Below are positions 1 to 7,254 of a stretch of DNA of 24,001 bases, piece after piece. Position numbers and translations under genes: made by a program. The stretch is from Desulfovibrionaceae bacterium UBA6814. GTDB taxonomy: Bacteria; Desulfobacterota; Desulfovibrionia; Desulfovibrionales; Desulfovibrionaceae. The first letter of the stretch is position 1. Each line of letters opens with the position of its first letter. The notes under the pieces are model-generated. The model was not told the DNA's origin. It did no database searches and saw nothing but the letters and a program-made list of their open reading frames with translations. The stretch is from the NCBI GenBank assembly GCA_002452635.1, contig DKEU01000175.1, positions 1 through 24,001 of the forward strand, given 5' to 3'.

Positions 1-608
1 TAGAGCTTGGTCAGGTAGTCGGCCGCGGCCTGGGTGGACTTGAGGGGGTCCAGGCGCTCGTCCATCCACCAGCCCACGTTCAGGCCGAACTTCTTGCCGG
101 TGTAGGGCATGAACTGCCACATGCCGGCCGCGCCGGCCCGGGACATGGCCCGGGGGTTGTAGCCGCTCTCCACGAAGGGGAGGAAGGCCAGGTCTTCGGG
201 CAGGCCGCGCTCGGCCAGCACCCGCCGCACGTGGGGCAGGTAGAGTTCGGCTCGCTCGAGCCAGCGGGCGAAGAGCTGGCGGCCGGAATTGGAGTGGGTG
301 AAGTAGCGGAAGTGCACCTTCACCTCTTCCGAATCCTGGTCGTCGATGTCGAACTGCAGGTCCAGCTCCGTGGACAGGGCCTGCTCCTCCTGGGCGGAGA
401 AGGGGGCGTCGTCCTGGACCGGAGGCAGTTGGGGGGCGTCTTCGGCCAGGCCCTGGATGCCCTCTGGCGGGGCAACGTCACAGGCGGCCTGGGACTGGGC
501 GGGTGCCGGGGCTTGGGCCACGGAGGCCGGCTGAACCGGGGTTTTGAGGGCGCAGGCGGGCAGGGCCAGAAGCCCTGCGAGCAGGACTGAAATCGCCAGG
601 CGCTTCAC
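1..608 (-). CDS. Membrane-bound lytic murein transglycosylase, MltD-like lipoprotein (C-terminus cut by window edge)
   Basis: This enzyme would cleave glycan strands of peptidoglycan in the periplasm, forming 1,6-anhydro ends. I read 202 residues from a GTG start at 608, preceded by a GGGAG ribosome site; the only nearby ATG (622) runs into a stop after five codons. The N-terminus is a lipoprotein signal ending LALPAC, so Cys19 is the likely lipidated residue. A proline/alanine-rich linker follows to about residue 90. The SLT catalytic domain begins near residue 110, with catalytic Glu in FVESGYNP (Glu147) and the family signature GAAGMWQFMPYTGKKFGL (about 159-176). The rest, including any LysM repeats, lies beyond base 1. 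It diverges from the rRNA methyltransferase gene. The SLT assignment is firm; MltD rather than another SLT subfamily is inferred from the lipobox and the position of the domain. Confidence 0.88.
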   Translation of the reverse strand, partial: MKRLAISVLLAGLLALPACALKTPVQPASVAQAPAPAQSQAACDVAPPEGIQGLAEDAPQLPPVQDDAPFSAQEEQALSTELDLQFDIDDQDSEEVKVHFRYFTHSNSGRQLFARWLERAELYLPHVRRVLAERGLPEDLAFLPFVESGYNPRAMSRAGAAGMWQFMPYTGKKFGLNVGWWMDERLDPLKSTQAAADYLTKL

Positions 609-623
609 GACGAGACTCCCATC

Positions 624-721
624 AGGGTATGCTCCAGCACGACCGGCGGGGGTTCCGCGCCGGGTTGTGATCCAACGCTTGTCCGCAAGGCTCTAGCATA
701 CTAGGGTATGCGCTGTATAGT
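624..721. promoter_or_regulatory. Divergent promoter region with 16-bp perfect palindrome and repeated 9-mer
   Basis: GCATAC-TAGG-GTATGC is a perfect inverted repeat at 696-711. AGGGTATGC occurs at 624-632 and again at 703-711, where it forms the right arm of the palindrome. TATAGT at 716-721 is a good -10 candidate for the rightward gene, with the start codon 40 bases further on; I see no convincing -35. The palindrome lies where a regulator would contact the spacer, so it could be an operator for the methyltransferase gene, the transglycosylase gene, or both. This is inference from position and symmetry only. Confidence 0.35.
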
Positions 722-761
722 GCGAAAACACTGGGATTTCGGGGCCTGCCGGGGAGGGAGA

Positions 762-1583
762 ATGTTCGTGAAAAAACCTAGAAAAAATCAAACATCCAGG
801 GCTCCTGGAGAGTTGGGCCAGGATGGCGGCGCTGCCGGCGAGGGGGCGTTGCTGCCCGGCCGCAAGCCGGTGCTGGAGACCCTGGAGGCCTCGCCCGAGC
901 GGGTGGAGCTGGTGTTCGTGCAGCGCGGGCTGCACGGCAGGGACCTGGACCGGGTGCTGGACCTGTGCCGGGAGCGCCGGGTCCGGTTCAAGCTCACGGA
1001 CCGGGCCGAACTGGACCGGTTGGTGCGGGGCAACCACCAGGGGGTGGCGGCGCGGCTGGCGGCCTGCCCCTCCCTGGACCTGGACGACCTCCTGGCCGGG
1101 GTGCGGGACGCGCCCCTGCCCCTCATCCTGGCCCTGGACCAGGTGCAGGACCCGGGCAACGCGGGGGCCTTGGCCCGCAGCCTGTACGCCCTGGGCGGGG
1201 CGGGCATCGTGCTGCCCCGCGACCACTCGGTGCACCTGGGCCCGGCGGCCATGAAGGCCTCGGCCGGGGCCCTGGCCCGGCTGCCCGTGGCCCGGGTGGT
1301 GAACCTCTCCCGGGCCTTGGAGGCCTGCGACGAGGCAGGCCTGCGCATCTACTGCGCCCGGGCCGGGGAGGGCGCGGCCAACGCCTTGAGCGCTCCCCTG
1401 GAGCTGCCTGCGGTGCTGGTGCTGGGCAACGAGGAGAAGGGGGTGCGGCCCGGGGTGGAGAAGCGGTGCCACGGCGCCCTGGCCCTGCCCCTGGCCCGGG
1501 GGTTCGACTCCCTGGGCGTGGCCCAGGCCGGGGCCATGCTCATGGCCCTGTTCGCCCGGCAGGTTCGGAAAAACCTCCCATAA
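762..1583 (+). CDS. rlmB: TrmH/SpoU-family 23S rRNA (guanosine-2'-O-)-methyltransferase, RlmB-like
   Basis: This is an S-adenosylmethionine-dependent 2'-O-methyltransferase with a knotted SPOUT fold; RlmB methylates a guanosine in the peptidyl-transferase region of 23S rRNA. The chosen start (ATG 762, 273 residues) follows GGGGAGGGAG; an in-frame ATG at 708 lacks a ribosome site. An RlmB-type substrate-binding domain is visible (GRKPVLETLE near 33-42 and GNHQGVAARL near 90-99). The SPOUT motifs follow: NAGALAR (133-139, motif 1 with the catalytic Arg), LGNEEKGV (221-228, motif 2) and DSLGVAQAGA (249-258, motif 3). Motif 3 normally reads SLNVS, so Asn is replaced by Gly here. The family is certain. 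RlmB rather than a sister TrmH-group enzyme is likely but not proven. Confidence 0.87.
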   Translation: MFVKKPRKNQTSRAPGELGQDGGAAGEGALLPGRKPVLETLEASPERVELVFVQRGLHGRDLDRVLDLCRERRVRFKLTDRAELDRLVRGNHQGVAARLAACPSLDLDDLLAGVRDAPLPLILALDQVQDPGNAGALARSLYALGGAGIVLPRDHSVHLGPAAMKASAGALARLPVARVVNLSRALEACDEAGLRIYCARAGEGAANALSAPLELPAVLVLGNEEKGVRPGVEKRCHGALALPLARGFDSLGVAQAGAMLMALFARQVRKNLP

Positions 1584-1669
1584 CAAAGGGAAATTGCAGG
1601 GAATGGGTGGAAAAATTGCTGGCGTTGTGCTAGGAATTGACAAGAGAGTTCGTCAGCAAGGAGAATGTC

Positions 1670-2002
1670 ATGGATACCTACTATGATCCCAGCGATCTGC
1701 AACAGTTCGGGGACGTGTGCAAGGATGCCCCGGAGCTGGGCAAGGCCTTTTTCGACTACTACGGCAAGATTTTCGCCGAGGGCGCGCTGAGCGGCCGGGA
1801 GAAATGCCTCATGGGCCTGGCCGTGGCCCTCACTGTGCAGTGCCCCTACTGCATCGAGTCGTTCACCAAGCAGTGCCTGGAGCAGGGCTCCACCCTGGAG
1901 GAGATGACCGAGGCCGCGCACGTGGTCACCGCCATCCGGGGCGGCGCCTCCCTGGTGCACGGCATGCAGATGCGGCGCATGGCCGAGAAGCTGTCCATGT
2001 AG
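1670..2002 (+). CDS. AhpD-like carboxymuconolactone decarboxylase-fold protein, ArsS-associated peroxidase-like
   Basis: This is a small all-helical CMD/AhpD-fold protein of 110 residues. The start at ATG 1670 follows AAGGAG with a 6-base spacer; an upstream TTG at 1637 has no such site. The redox motif CPYC is at 58-61, followed by IESFTKQCLEQG, which matches the AhpD-type CxxC thiol centre. The next gene, 10 bases downstream, is an ArsS-type radical SAM protein. This pairing is established: the peroxidase-like family is named for its association with the ArsS (seleno)protein in arsenosugar biosynthesis. The substrate is unknown; a thiol-disulfide or peroxide role for the CxxC is inferred from fold and motif. 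No ArsM methyltransferase is in this window, so the arsenosugar label rests on family naming alone. Confidence 0.85.
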   Translation: MDTYYDPSDLQQFGDVCKDAPELGKAFFDYYGKIFAEGALSGREKCLMGLAVALTVQCPYCIESFTKQCLEQGSTLEEMTEAAHVVTAIRGGASLVHGMQMRRMAEKLSM

Positions 2003-2012
2003 GGAGGCTGCG

Positions 2013-3008
2013 ATGCCCGGTTCGGCAGCCGCCTGCACGGTGCGCCCCGATGGGGTGGCCCCCTTTGCCCGCAACCTGGAGGCGCACGGGCTGGCCCTGG
2101 TGCGCGATGCGGCGTTGACCTTGCAGGTCAACGTGGGGCTCTTGTGCAACCTGGCCTGCCGGCACTGCCACCTGGAGGCCGGCCCGGCCCGCACCGAGGT
2201 CATGTCCCCGGACACCATGCGTCAGGTGGCGGAGCACGCCCGCACCCATGCCTACGCGGCCATCGACGTGACCGGCGGCGCGCCGGAGCTGGTGCCGGGC
2301 ATCGCCGGGTTCATGGCCCGGCTGGCTCCCCTGGCCAAACGGACCATGTTCCGCACCAACCTGTTGGCCCTGGCCCGGGAGGAGAGCCGCGAACTCCTGG
2401 AGGTCCTGGTGGAAAACCAGGTGGCGCTGGTGGCCTCCCTGCCCTCGCTTGCCGCGTCCCAGGCCGAGGCGCAGCGGGGCAAGGGCGTGCTGGACCACAG
2501 CCTGGCCATGCTGCGCCGGCTCAATGACCTGGGCTACGGCGCCGAGGGCTCGGGCCTGGACCTGGACCTGGTGTCCAACCCCACGGGCGCGTTCCTGCCC
2601 CCGGGCCAGGAGGCGGCGGAGCGGCGTTTCAAGGCCGATCTGGCCCGGCGGCACGGGATCGCCTTCAACCGGCTGTATGTCTTCGCCAACGTGCCCCTGG
2701 GCCGCTACCGGAAATGGCTGGAGGCCTCGGGCAACTACGAGGGCTACGTGCGCCGGCTGGCCGACGCCTTCAACCCCTGCACCCTGGCCGGGCTCATGTG
2801 CCGCACCCTGGTGTCCGTGGGCTGGGACGGCCAGGTCTACGACTGCGACTTCAACCAGGCCGAGGGGTTGCCCATGGGCGGCGTGCCCCGGCGCATCCAC
2901 GAACTGGACGGCCCCCCTGCCGCGGGCGCGCGCATCGCAGTGGGCGACCACTGTTATGCCTGCACCGCGGGCGCGGGCTTCACCTGAGGCGGGGCCATCG
3001 AGGGCTAG
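2013..3008 (+). CDS. arsS: ArsS-type radical SAM protein with DUF3641 C-terminus; probable selenoprotein (TGA 2985-2987 read as Sec)
   Basis: This is a radical SAM enzyme that would use a [4Fe-4S] cluster and S-adenosylmethionine; ArsS acts in arsenosugar formation. The start at ATG 2013 follows GGGAGG with a 5-base spacer. The cluster motif CNLACRHC (Cys45, Cys49, Cys52) is preceded by LQVNVGLL. The C-terminal DUF3641 region is Cys-rich: CTLAGLMC, then YDCDFNQAEGLPMGG, then HCYACTAGAG. In the family as I recall it, the protein ends GAGSSCGG plus a few residues, and some members have Sec for the last Cys. Here the frame reads GAGFT, then TGA, then GGAIEG and TAG at 3006-3008, so decoding TGA restores the normal end (331 residues instead of 324). 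A SECIS-like hairpin follows the TGA. If TGA is a plain stop, the protein ends at 2987 and lacks the conserved terminal Cys. Confidence 0.85.
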
Positions 3009-3017
3009 GCTGCCCTT
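2985..3017 (+). promoter_or_regulatory. Candidate bacterial SECIS element following the in-frame TGA of arsS
   Basis: AGGGC (3001-3005) pairs perfectly with GCCCT (3012-3016), with a possible sixth G-U pair (3000/3017), leaving the loop TAGGCT. A-U pairing of 3007 with 3011 would bulge U3006 and leave a GGC loop. The loop Gs start 20 bases after the TGA, inside the 16-37 base range given for bacterial SECIS elements. The spacing and the GG in the loop resemble the E. coli fdhF element as I recall it. The true stop TAG lies in the loop. This role is inferred from structure plus family precedent. Confidence 0.65.
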
Positions 3018-3033
3018 AACCAGGATAGACGAC

Positions 3034-3453
3034 ATGACCAAGCTGCGCTGGGATCCCTGTCTGGATACCGGGATCGAGGAAATCGACTGGGAGCACCGCC
3101 GGCTCCTGAACATCGCCAACCGCCTGCTCGACGCCATGACCCGGGGCAAGGGCGAGGTCGCGGTGCGGCCCGTGTCCCGGGACCTCCTGCGCCATGCGGA
3201 AGAGCATTTCGCGCACGAGGAGGCGTACATGCGCGACATGGGCTATCCCGGCATCGAAGCCCATATCAAGGAACACGTGGGCCTGCGCAAGAGCGCGGAG
3301 AAGTTCGTGGCGGCCCTGGAGTCCGACGACCCGCCCGGGGCCGTGCAGTTGAACGCCCTGATGTCCCACTGGCTGCTCGACCACATCCTGAAGCTCGACA
3401 AGCAATACGCCGCGTTCAGCCGGGAGAGGGCCGGCAAGGGCCAGTGTCCTTGA
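3034..3453 (+). CDS. Bacteriohemerythrin
   Basis: This is a non-heme di-iron four-helix protein of 139 residues, the usual length for single-domain bacteriohemerythrins, which bind O2 and may store it, sense it or protect oxygen-sensitive enzymes. All seven expected iron ligands can be placed with family spacing: His21 (IDWEHRRLL), His58 and Glu62 (HAEEHFAHEEAYM), His77 and His81 (HIKEH), His117 and Asp122 (HWLLDHILKLDK). The start at ATG 3034 has AGGA 8 bases upstream. It begins 25 bases after the extended arsS stop and may be co-transcribed with it. An oxygen-binding protein next to a radical SAM, possibly Sec-containing, enzyme would fit protection from O2, but that link is inference. Confidence 0.93.
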   Translation: MTKLRWDPCLDTGIEEIDWEHRRLLNIANRLLDAMTRGKGEVAVRPVSRDLLRHAEEHFAHEEAYMRDMGYPGIEAHIKEHVGLRKSAEKFVAALESDDPPGAVQLNALMSHWLLDHILKLDKQYAAFSRERAGKGQCP

Positions 3454-3478
3454 CATAGCTCGCCCATATTCTTACGGT
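3450..3478 (+). promoter_or_regulatory. Candidate sigma-70 promoter for lemA
   Basis: TTGACA at 3450-3455, overlapping the hemerythrin stop codon, is a perfect -35 box. With a 17-base spacer the -10 position reads TACGGT (3473-3478), which keeps the TA...T positions but is otherwise weak. It lies 28 bases before the lemA start. The region between the two genes has lower GC than its surroundings. Confidence 0.4.
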
Positions 3479-3505
3479 TTACCGGTATGCCATGAAGGGG
3501 GGTGC

Positions 3506-4105
3506 ATGGAAGGACCGATGGTTTCCCTGTTTGTCGTCGGCGCGGTGTTCGTGGTGGCCGGGCTGTGGGCCATGGCCGTGTTCAACCGGCTGGTGGCCCT
3601 CAAGAACCGCACCCTGAACGCCTTTTCCCAGATCGACGTGCAGCTCACCCGGCGGCACGACCTGATTCCCAACCTGGTGGAAGTGGCCAAGAAGTACATG
3701 GCCCACGAGCAGGAGACCCTGGATGCCGTGACCCAGGCCCGCACCCGGGCGGTGGACGCCTCCCGCGGGCTGGGCGGCCGGGCCATGGACGCCGCGGCCC
3801 TGCAGGGCGTGGCCGGGGCCCAGGCCGTCCTGGCCGGTGCCCTGGACAAGCTCTTCGCGGTGGTGGAGAACTACCCCGACCTCAAGGCCGACGCGGTGAT
3901 GCGCGACCTCACCGAGGAGCTGCGCTCCACCGAGAACAAGGTGGCCTTCGCCCGCCAGGCCTACAACGACGCGGTGAACGCCTACAACACCCTGCTCCAG
4001 TCCTTCCCCCACGTGCTCCTGGCCCGGCCCTGCGGCTTTGTGGAGGCCCACCACCTGGTTTTCCCGGGCACGGCCTGGCAGGAGGCCCCTCAGGTCGCCT
4101 TCTAG
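3506..4105 (+). CDS. lemA: LemA family membrane-anchored protein
   Basis: LemA proteins are about 190-200 residues with an N-terminal membrane helix and a helical bundle; their biochemical role is not settled. This one is 199 residues. The hydrophobic segment covers about residues 5-24 and is followed at once by the LemA signature: FNRLVALKNRTLNAFSQIDV, then QLTRRHDLIPNLVE. Later conserved blocks are VVENYPDLKA, LTEELRSTENKVAFARQAYN and NAYNTLLQSFP. The start at ATG 3506 follows AAGGGG; the Met codon at 3518, preceded by AAGGA, is a close alternative. It lies 6 bases upstream of an M48 protease gene, a common genomic partner of LemA, so the two probably act together at the inner membrane. Confidence 0.92.
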   Translation: MEGPMVSLFVVGAVFVVAGLWAMAVFNRLVALKNRTLNAFSQIDVQLTRRHDLIPNLVEVAKKYMAHEQETLDAVTQARTRAVDASRGLGGRAMDAAALQGVAGAQAVLAGALDKLFAVVENYPDLKADAVMRDLTEELRSTENKVAFARQAYNDAVNAYNTLLQSFPHVLLARPCGFVEAHHLVFPGTAWQEAPQVAF

Positions 4106-4111
4106 TCCCGT

Positions 4112-6022
4112 ATGGACTTCTTCGACCAGCAGGAACGCGCCCGGCGCAACACCTGGCTGCTCCTGGCCCTGTTGATTCCGGCCGGGGCGGTGGTGGCCGC
4201 GGGCGTGGTGCTGGCCGTGCTGGCGACCTTTGCCGCGGTGGCCCTGACTGGCCGGGAGTGGTGGCGGTACGCCTTTCTCATGAGTCCCGGGTTCGTGGGC
4301 GCGGGTACGGTTTTCGTGCTCGGGCTCATGGCCCTGGCCTCGTGGCGCAAGTTCAACGAACTCACCTTCGCCGGCCCCTACCTGGCGTCCTTTGTGGGCG
4401 GCTGCAAGGTCCCCGCGGACACCACGGAGCAGCGGGAGCGCGTCCTGCGCAACGTGGTGGAGGAGATGGCCCTGGCCGCGGGCATGCCCGTGCCCGACAT
4501 CTACGTGCTGGACAGCGAGCCCGGCATCAACGCCTTCTGCGCGGGCAATGCGCCGGTGCGGGTGGGCGACACGGCCCTGGCCGTGACCCGGGGCTGCCTG
4601 GCCCACCTGGAGCGGGACGAACTCCAGGCCGTGGTGGCGCACGAGTTCAGTCACATGCTCTCCGGCGACATGCGGCTCAACGTGCGGCTCGTGGGCTTCC
4701 TGCACGGCATCGAGTGCCTGGGCCAGTCCGGCCGGGTCATGCTGGGCGTGCCCAACCTCATGAGCTGGGTGGCCGGTCCCATTTTGGTGGTGGTGGGCGG
4801 CATCGGCCTCCTGCTGGGCAAGCTGGTGCGCGCCTCGGTCTGCCGGCAGCGGGAAGTCCTGGCCGATGCGGCTGCGGTGCAGTTCACCCGCAATCCCGAG
4901 GCCCTGGCCTCGGCCCTCAAGAAGATCGTCCAGGCCCCGGGCTCCTCGGTGCTGCGGCACCGCAACGCCGCCATCCTGAGCCACATGTATTTCAGCCTGG
5001 GCGTGGGGGTCACCTGGCAGCGCCTGTTCGCCACCCATCCGCCGATGAACGAGCGCATCCGGGCCCTGGACTCCCAGTGGCAGGACGTGGTGCACGAGAC
5101 CGACCGGCCGCTGCTGGACCGCATCGCGGACCAGGAGGCCAAGGGCCCGACGCCGTATGAATCCATCCTGCCCAAACCCGACGTGACGCCTCCCGACCGC
5201 CTGGGCGAGCAGCTCCGCCACGCCTGCGCCTCGGCGGGACGGCCGCGCCAGGCCCACCTGAACCGGGCGCGGGGCATTCTGGGCGGTTTGCCCGCGGGCA
5301 TGCTGGCCGCGGCGCGCCAGGCCCAGCCCGCCCGGGCCGTGGTCCTGGCCCTGCTCCTGTCCCCGGACCCGGCCTCCCGGCAGTCCCAGATGGCCGGGCT
5401 GGCCGCCCGCGGCGATGCCGGCCTGGCGCGGCTGGTGGAGAAGCTGGCCCGCGAGGCCGAGTCCCAGGGACCCGAGGCCCGCATCCCCCTGCTGGAGCTG
5501 TCCGTGCCCACGCTCAAGGGCCTGGCCGCGTCCCAGTACCAGGATTTCCGGAAGCTGGTGCAGCGCCTTGCCATGGTCGACGGCCGGCTGGAGGTCTACG
5601 AGTGGATGCTGGCCAAGATGCTCCTGCGCCACCTGGACCCGCATTTCGGCCTGGCCCGGCCCGGCCCGGGCAGGCAGCGCACCTTGGCCGGGCAGCGCGA
5701 CCAGGCCGCGGCCGTGCTCTCCTGCCTGGCCTGGGCCGGGTCGAGGAACCTGGGGGAGGCCCGGGAGGCCTTCAACCGCGGCGCGCCCCACCTGGGGCTC
5801 AAGGGCCTGATCCTCTGCAACCGGGAGGACTGCGGCCTGCCCGTGCTGGACAAGGCCCTGGCCGCCCTGGAGGGCCTGGCCTTCGGCGACCGGAGCAAGG
5901 TGCTGGACGCCTGCGCCGTGGCGGCCGAGTCCGACGGAAGGGTGACGGTGCGCGAGGCGGAGTTGGTGCACGGCGTGGCCGACGCCCTGGGCTGTCCCCT
6001 GCCGCTGCTCATCCCGTCCTGA
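4112..6022 (+). CDS. M48 family membrane metalloprotease with long C-terminal extension (HtpX-like; TerB-like tail)
   Basis: This is an integral-membrane zinc protease of 636 residues, roughly twice the size of HtpX. Two N-terminal membrane helices lie near residues 14-46 and 57-77. The zinc site is HEFSH at 177-181, with the third ligand probably Glu248 in REVLADAAA. Further hydrophobic segments at about 190-235 (SWVAGPILVVVGGIGLLLG) fit M48 topology. The peptidase domain ends near residue 345 (FATHPPMNERIRALD at about 308-322). The next 290 residues are soluble and helical. The last 120 show a TerB-like pattern (VDGRLEVYEWMLAKML; VAAESDGRVTVREAELVHGV) as in acidic metal-binding TerB domains. 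It follows lemA by 6 bases with no clear ribosome site, suggesting translational coupling. The substrate is unknown; HtpX relatives degrade damaged membrane proteins. Confidence 0.88.
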   Translation: MDFFDQQERARRNTWLLLALLIPAGAVVAAGVVLAVLATFAAVALTGREWWRYAFLMSPGFVGAGTVFVLGLMALASWRKFNELTFAGPYLASFVGGCKVPADTTEQRERVLRNVVEEMALAAGMPVPDIYVLDSEPGINAFCAGNAPVRVGDTALAVTRGCLAHLERDELQAVVAHEFSHMLSGDMRLNVRLVGFLHGIECLGQSGRVMLGVPNLMSWVAGPILVVVGGIGLLLGKLVRASVCRQREVLADAAAVQFTRNPEALASALKKIVQAPGSSVLRHRNAAILSHMYFSLGVGVTWQRLFATHPPMNERIRALDSQWQDVVHETDRPLLDRIADQEAKGPTPYESILPKPDVTPPDRLGEQLRHACASAGRPRQAHLNRARGILGGLPAGMLAAARQAQPARAVVLALLLSPDPASRQSQMAGLAARGDAGLARLVEKLAREAESQGPEARIPLLELSVPTLKGLAASQYQDFRKLVQRLAMVDGRLEVYEWMLAKMLLRHLDPHFGLARPGPGRQRTLAGQRDQAAAVLSCLAWAGSRNLGEAREAFNRGAPHLGLKGLILCNREDCGLPVLDKALAALEGLAFGDRSKVLDACAVAAESDGRVTVREAELVHGVADALGCPLPLLIPS

Positions 6023-6132
6023 CCCGGGGCTTCCGGGCGCTTCGGGGGGTACCCCCGGGGCGATGCGCGGAAGAGCTTTCATTTCCCTGGATTTTTGGCT
6101 AGGGTTCCGCCAAACCTCCAGCCAGGGCAGTC

Positions 6133-7242
6133 ATGGCCAAGCACCTCGTGCTCGTGGGCGGCGGGCACGCCCACCTGATGACCATCAACCAGATTCCGGT
6201 ATTCCTGGACAAGGGATACCGCGTCACCCTGGTCAGCCCCTCGCCGCTCCACTATTACTCGGGCATGGGTCCGGGCCTGCTGGCCGGCGTCTACCGGCCG
6301 GAGCAGGTGCGGTTCCCGGTGCGGCACATGGCCGAGTCCGGGGGCGGGGTGTTCGTGCAGGATGCGGTGCAGGGACTGGACCCCAAGGCCCGGACCCTGC
6401 GCCTGGCCTCGGGCGCCACCCTGGAATACGACGCGGTCTCCTTCAACACCGGAAGCCGGGTGGACGTGCCGGGCAACGGCGCGCTCGCCCCGGACGTGTT
6501 CGCGGTCAAGCCCATCGAGAACCTGGTGGCCGCGCGGGAGCGGGTGCTGGAGCGCCTGGCCCGGGGGCCGCTCAGCGTGGCCGTGGTGGGCGGCGGCCCC
6601 GCGGCCTTGGAGATGGCCGGAGCCCTGTGGCGGCTGGGCCGCGACGCCAGGACCAATCCCCTCGCCGTGCAGGTGCTGGCCGGCCGGCGGTTCCTGTCCA
6701 ACCTTCCGGCCAAGGCCCAGCGCCTGGCGCGGCGCTCCCTGAACGCGCGGGGCGTGGAGGTGCTGGAGGAGGGGTACGCGGCCAACGTGACCACCGGCGA
6801 GGTGCTGCTGGAGACCGGCCAGGTGCGCACCGCGGACCTCGTCATCCTGGCCACGGGCATCGCCCCCTCGGTGCCCCTGGGAGCCTGCGGCCTGCCCACC
6901 GCCCCGGGCGGCTGGCTGGCGGTGAACAAGTTCCTGCAGAGCCCGGCCCACCCCGAGGTGTTCGGGGGCGGGGACTGCATCCATTTCCAGGACCGCAGCC
7001 TGGACAAGGTGGGGGTGTACGCGGTGCGCCAGAACCCGGTGCTGCGGGACAACCTGCTGGGATACTTGGACGGCCGCCCCCTGCGCCCCTTCCACCCCGG
7101 CCCGCCCACCTACCTGCTCATCTTCAACCTGGGCGACGGCACGGCCATCTACTGGAAGGGCGGCATGATCTACCAGGGCCGAACCGCCTGGCTCCTCAAG
7201 GACTACATCGACCGCAAGTTCATGCGGAAGTTCCAGCCGTAG
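6133..7242 (+). CDS. FAD/NAD(P)-dependent pyridine nucleotide-disulfide oxidoreductase of the SelD-associated type
   Basis: This is a two-dinucleotide-binding-domain flavoprotein of 369 residues. The FAD motif at the N-terminus is LVLVGGGHAH (5-14), followed by TLVSPSPLHYYSGMGPGLLA. The NAD(P) Rossmann motif is VAVVGGGPAALEMAGALWRL (about 151-170), and the second FAD-contact motif is VFGGGDCIHF (about 276-285). It has no CxxC disulfide. The GGGHAH and YSGMGPGLLAG motifs match the family described as the N-terminal half of SelD (selenide, water dikinase) fusions (TIGR03169), although NDH-2-like dehydrogenases are related and cannot be excluded. In fused forms a role in supplying reduced selenium has been suggested. 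The arsS-like selenoprotein candidate 3 kb upstream makes a selenium role attractive but unproven. It converges on the aminotransferase gene with a 12-base gap. Confidence 0.82.
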   Translation: MAKHLVLVGGGHAHLMTINQIPVFLDKGYRVTLVSPSPLHYYSGMGPGLLAGVYRPEQVRFPVRHMAESGGGVFVQDAVQGLDPKARTLRLASGATLEYDAVSFNTGSRVDVPGNGALAPDVFAVKPIENLVAARERVLERLARGPLSVAVVGGGPAALEMAGALWRLGRDARTNPLAVQVLAGRRFLSNLPAKAQRLARRSLNARGVEVLEEGYAANVTTGEVLLETGQVRTADLVILATGIAPSVPLGACGLPTAPGGWLAVNKFLQSPAHPEVFGGGDCIHFQDRSLDKVGVYAVRQNPVLRDNLLGYLDGRPLRPFHPGPPTYLLIFNLGDGTAIYWKGGMIYQGRTAWLLKDYIDRKFMRKFQP

Positions 7243-7254
7243 GCTGGGCTGGGG

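Noticed and set aside
1637..1669. TTGACA at 1637-1642 as a promoter -35 box
   Set aside because: A -10 box at normal spacing would overlap the ribosome site of the peroxidase-like gene.
2013..2987. arsS as a simple premature stop or frameshift
   Set aside because: The frame on both sides of the TGA matches the family tail (GAG..., then GGA), so no shift is needed; an SECIS-like stem follows at correct distance. Sequencing error cannot be excluded.
6045..6056. Perfect 12-bp palindrome GGGGGTACCCCC before the flavoprotein gene
   Set aside because: With a minimal loop only four pairs remain and there is no T-run or paired copy; it is simple G/C-run sequence and could be chance.
3479..6082. An 867-codon open frame on the minus strand
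   Set aside because: It is antisense to lemA and the M48 protease, with the same low-complexity composition and no domain.
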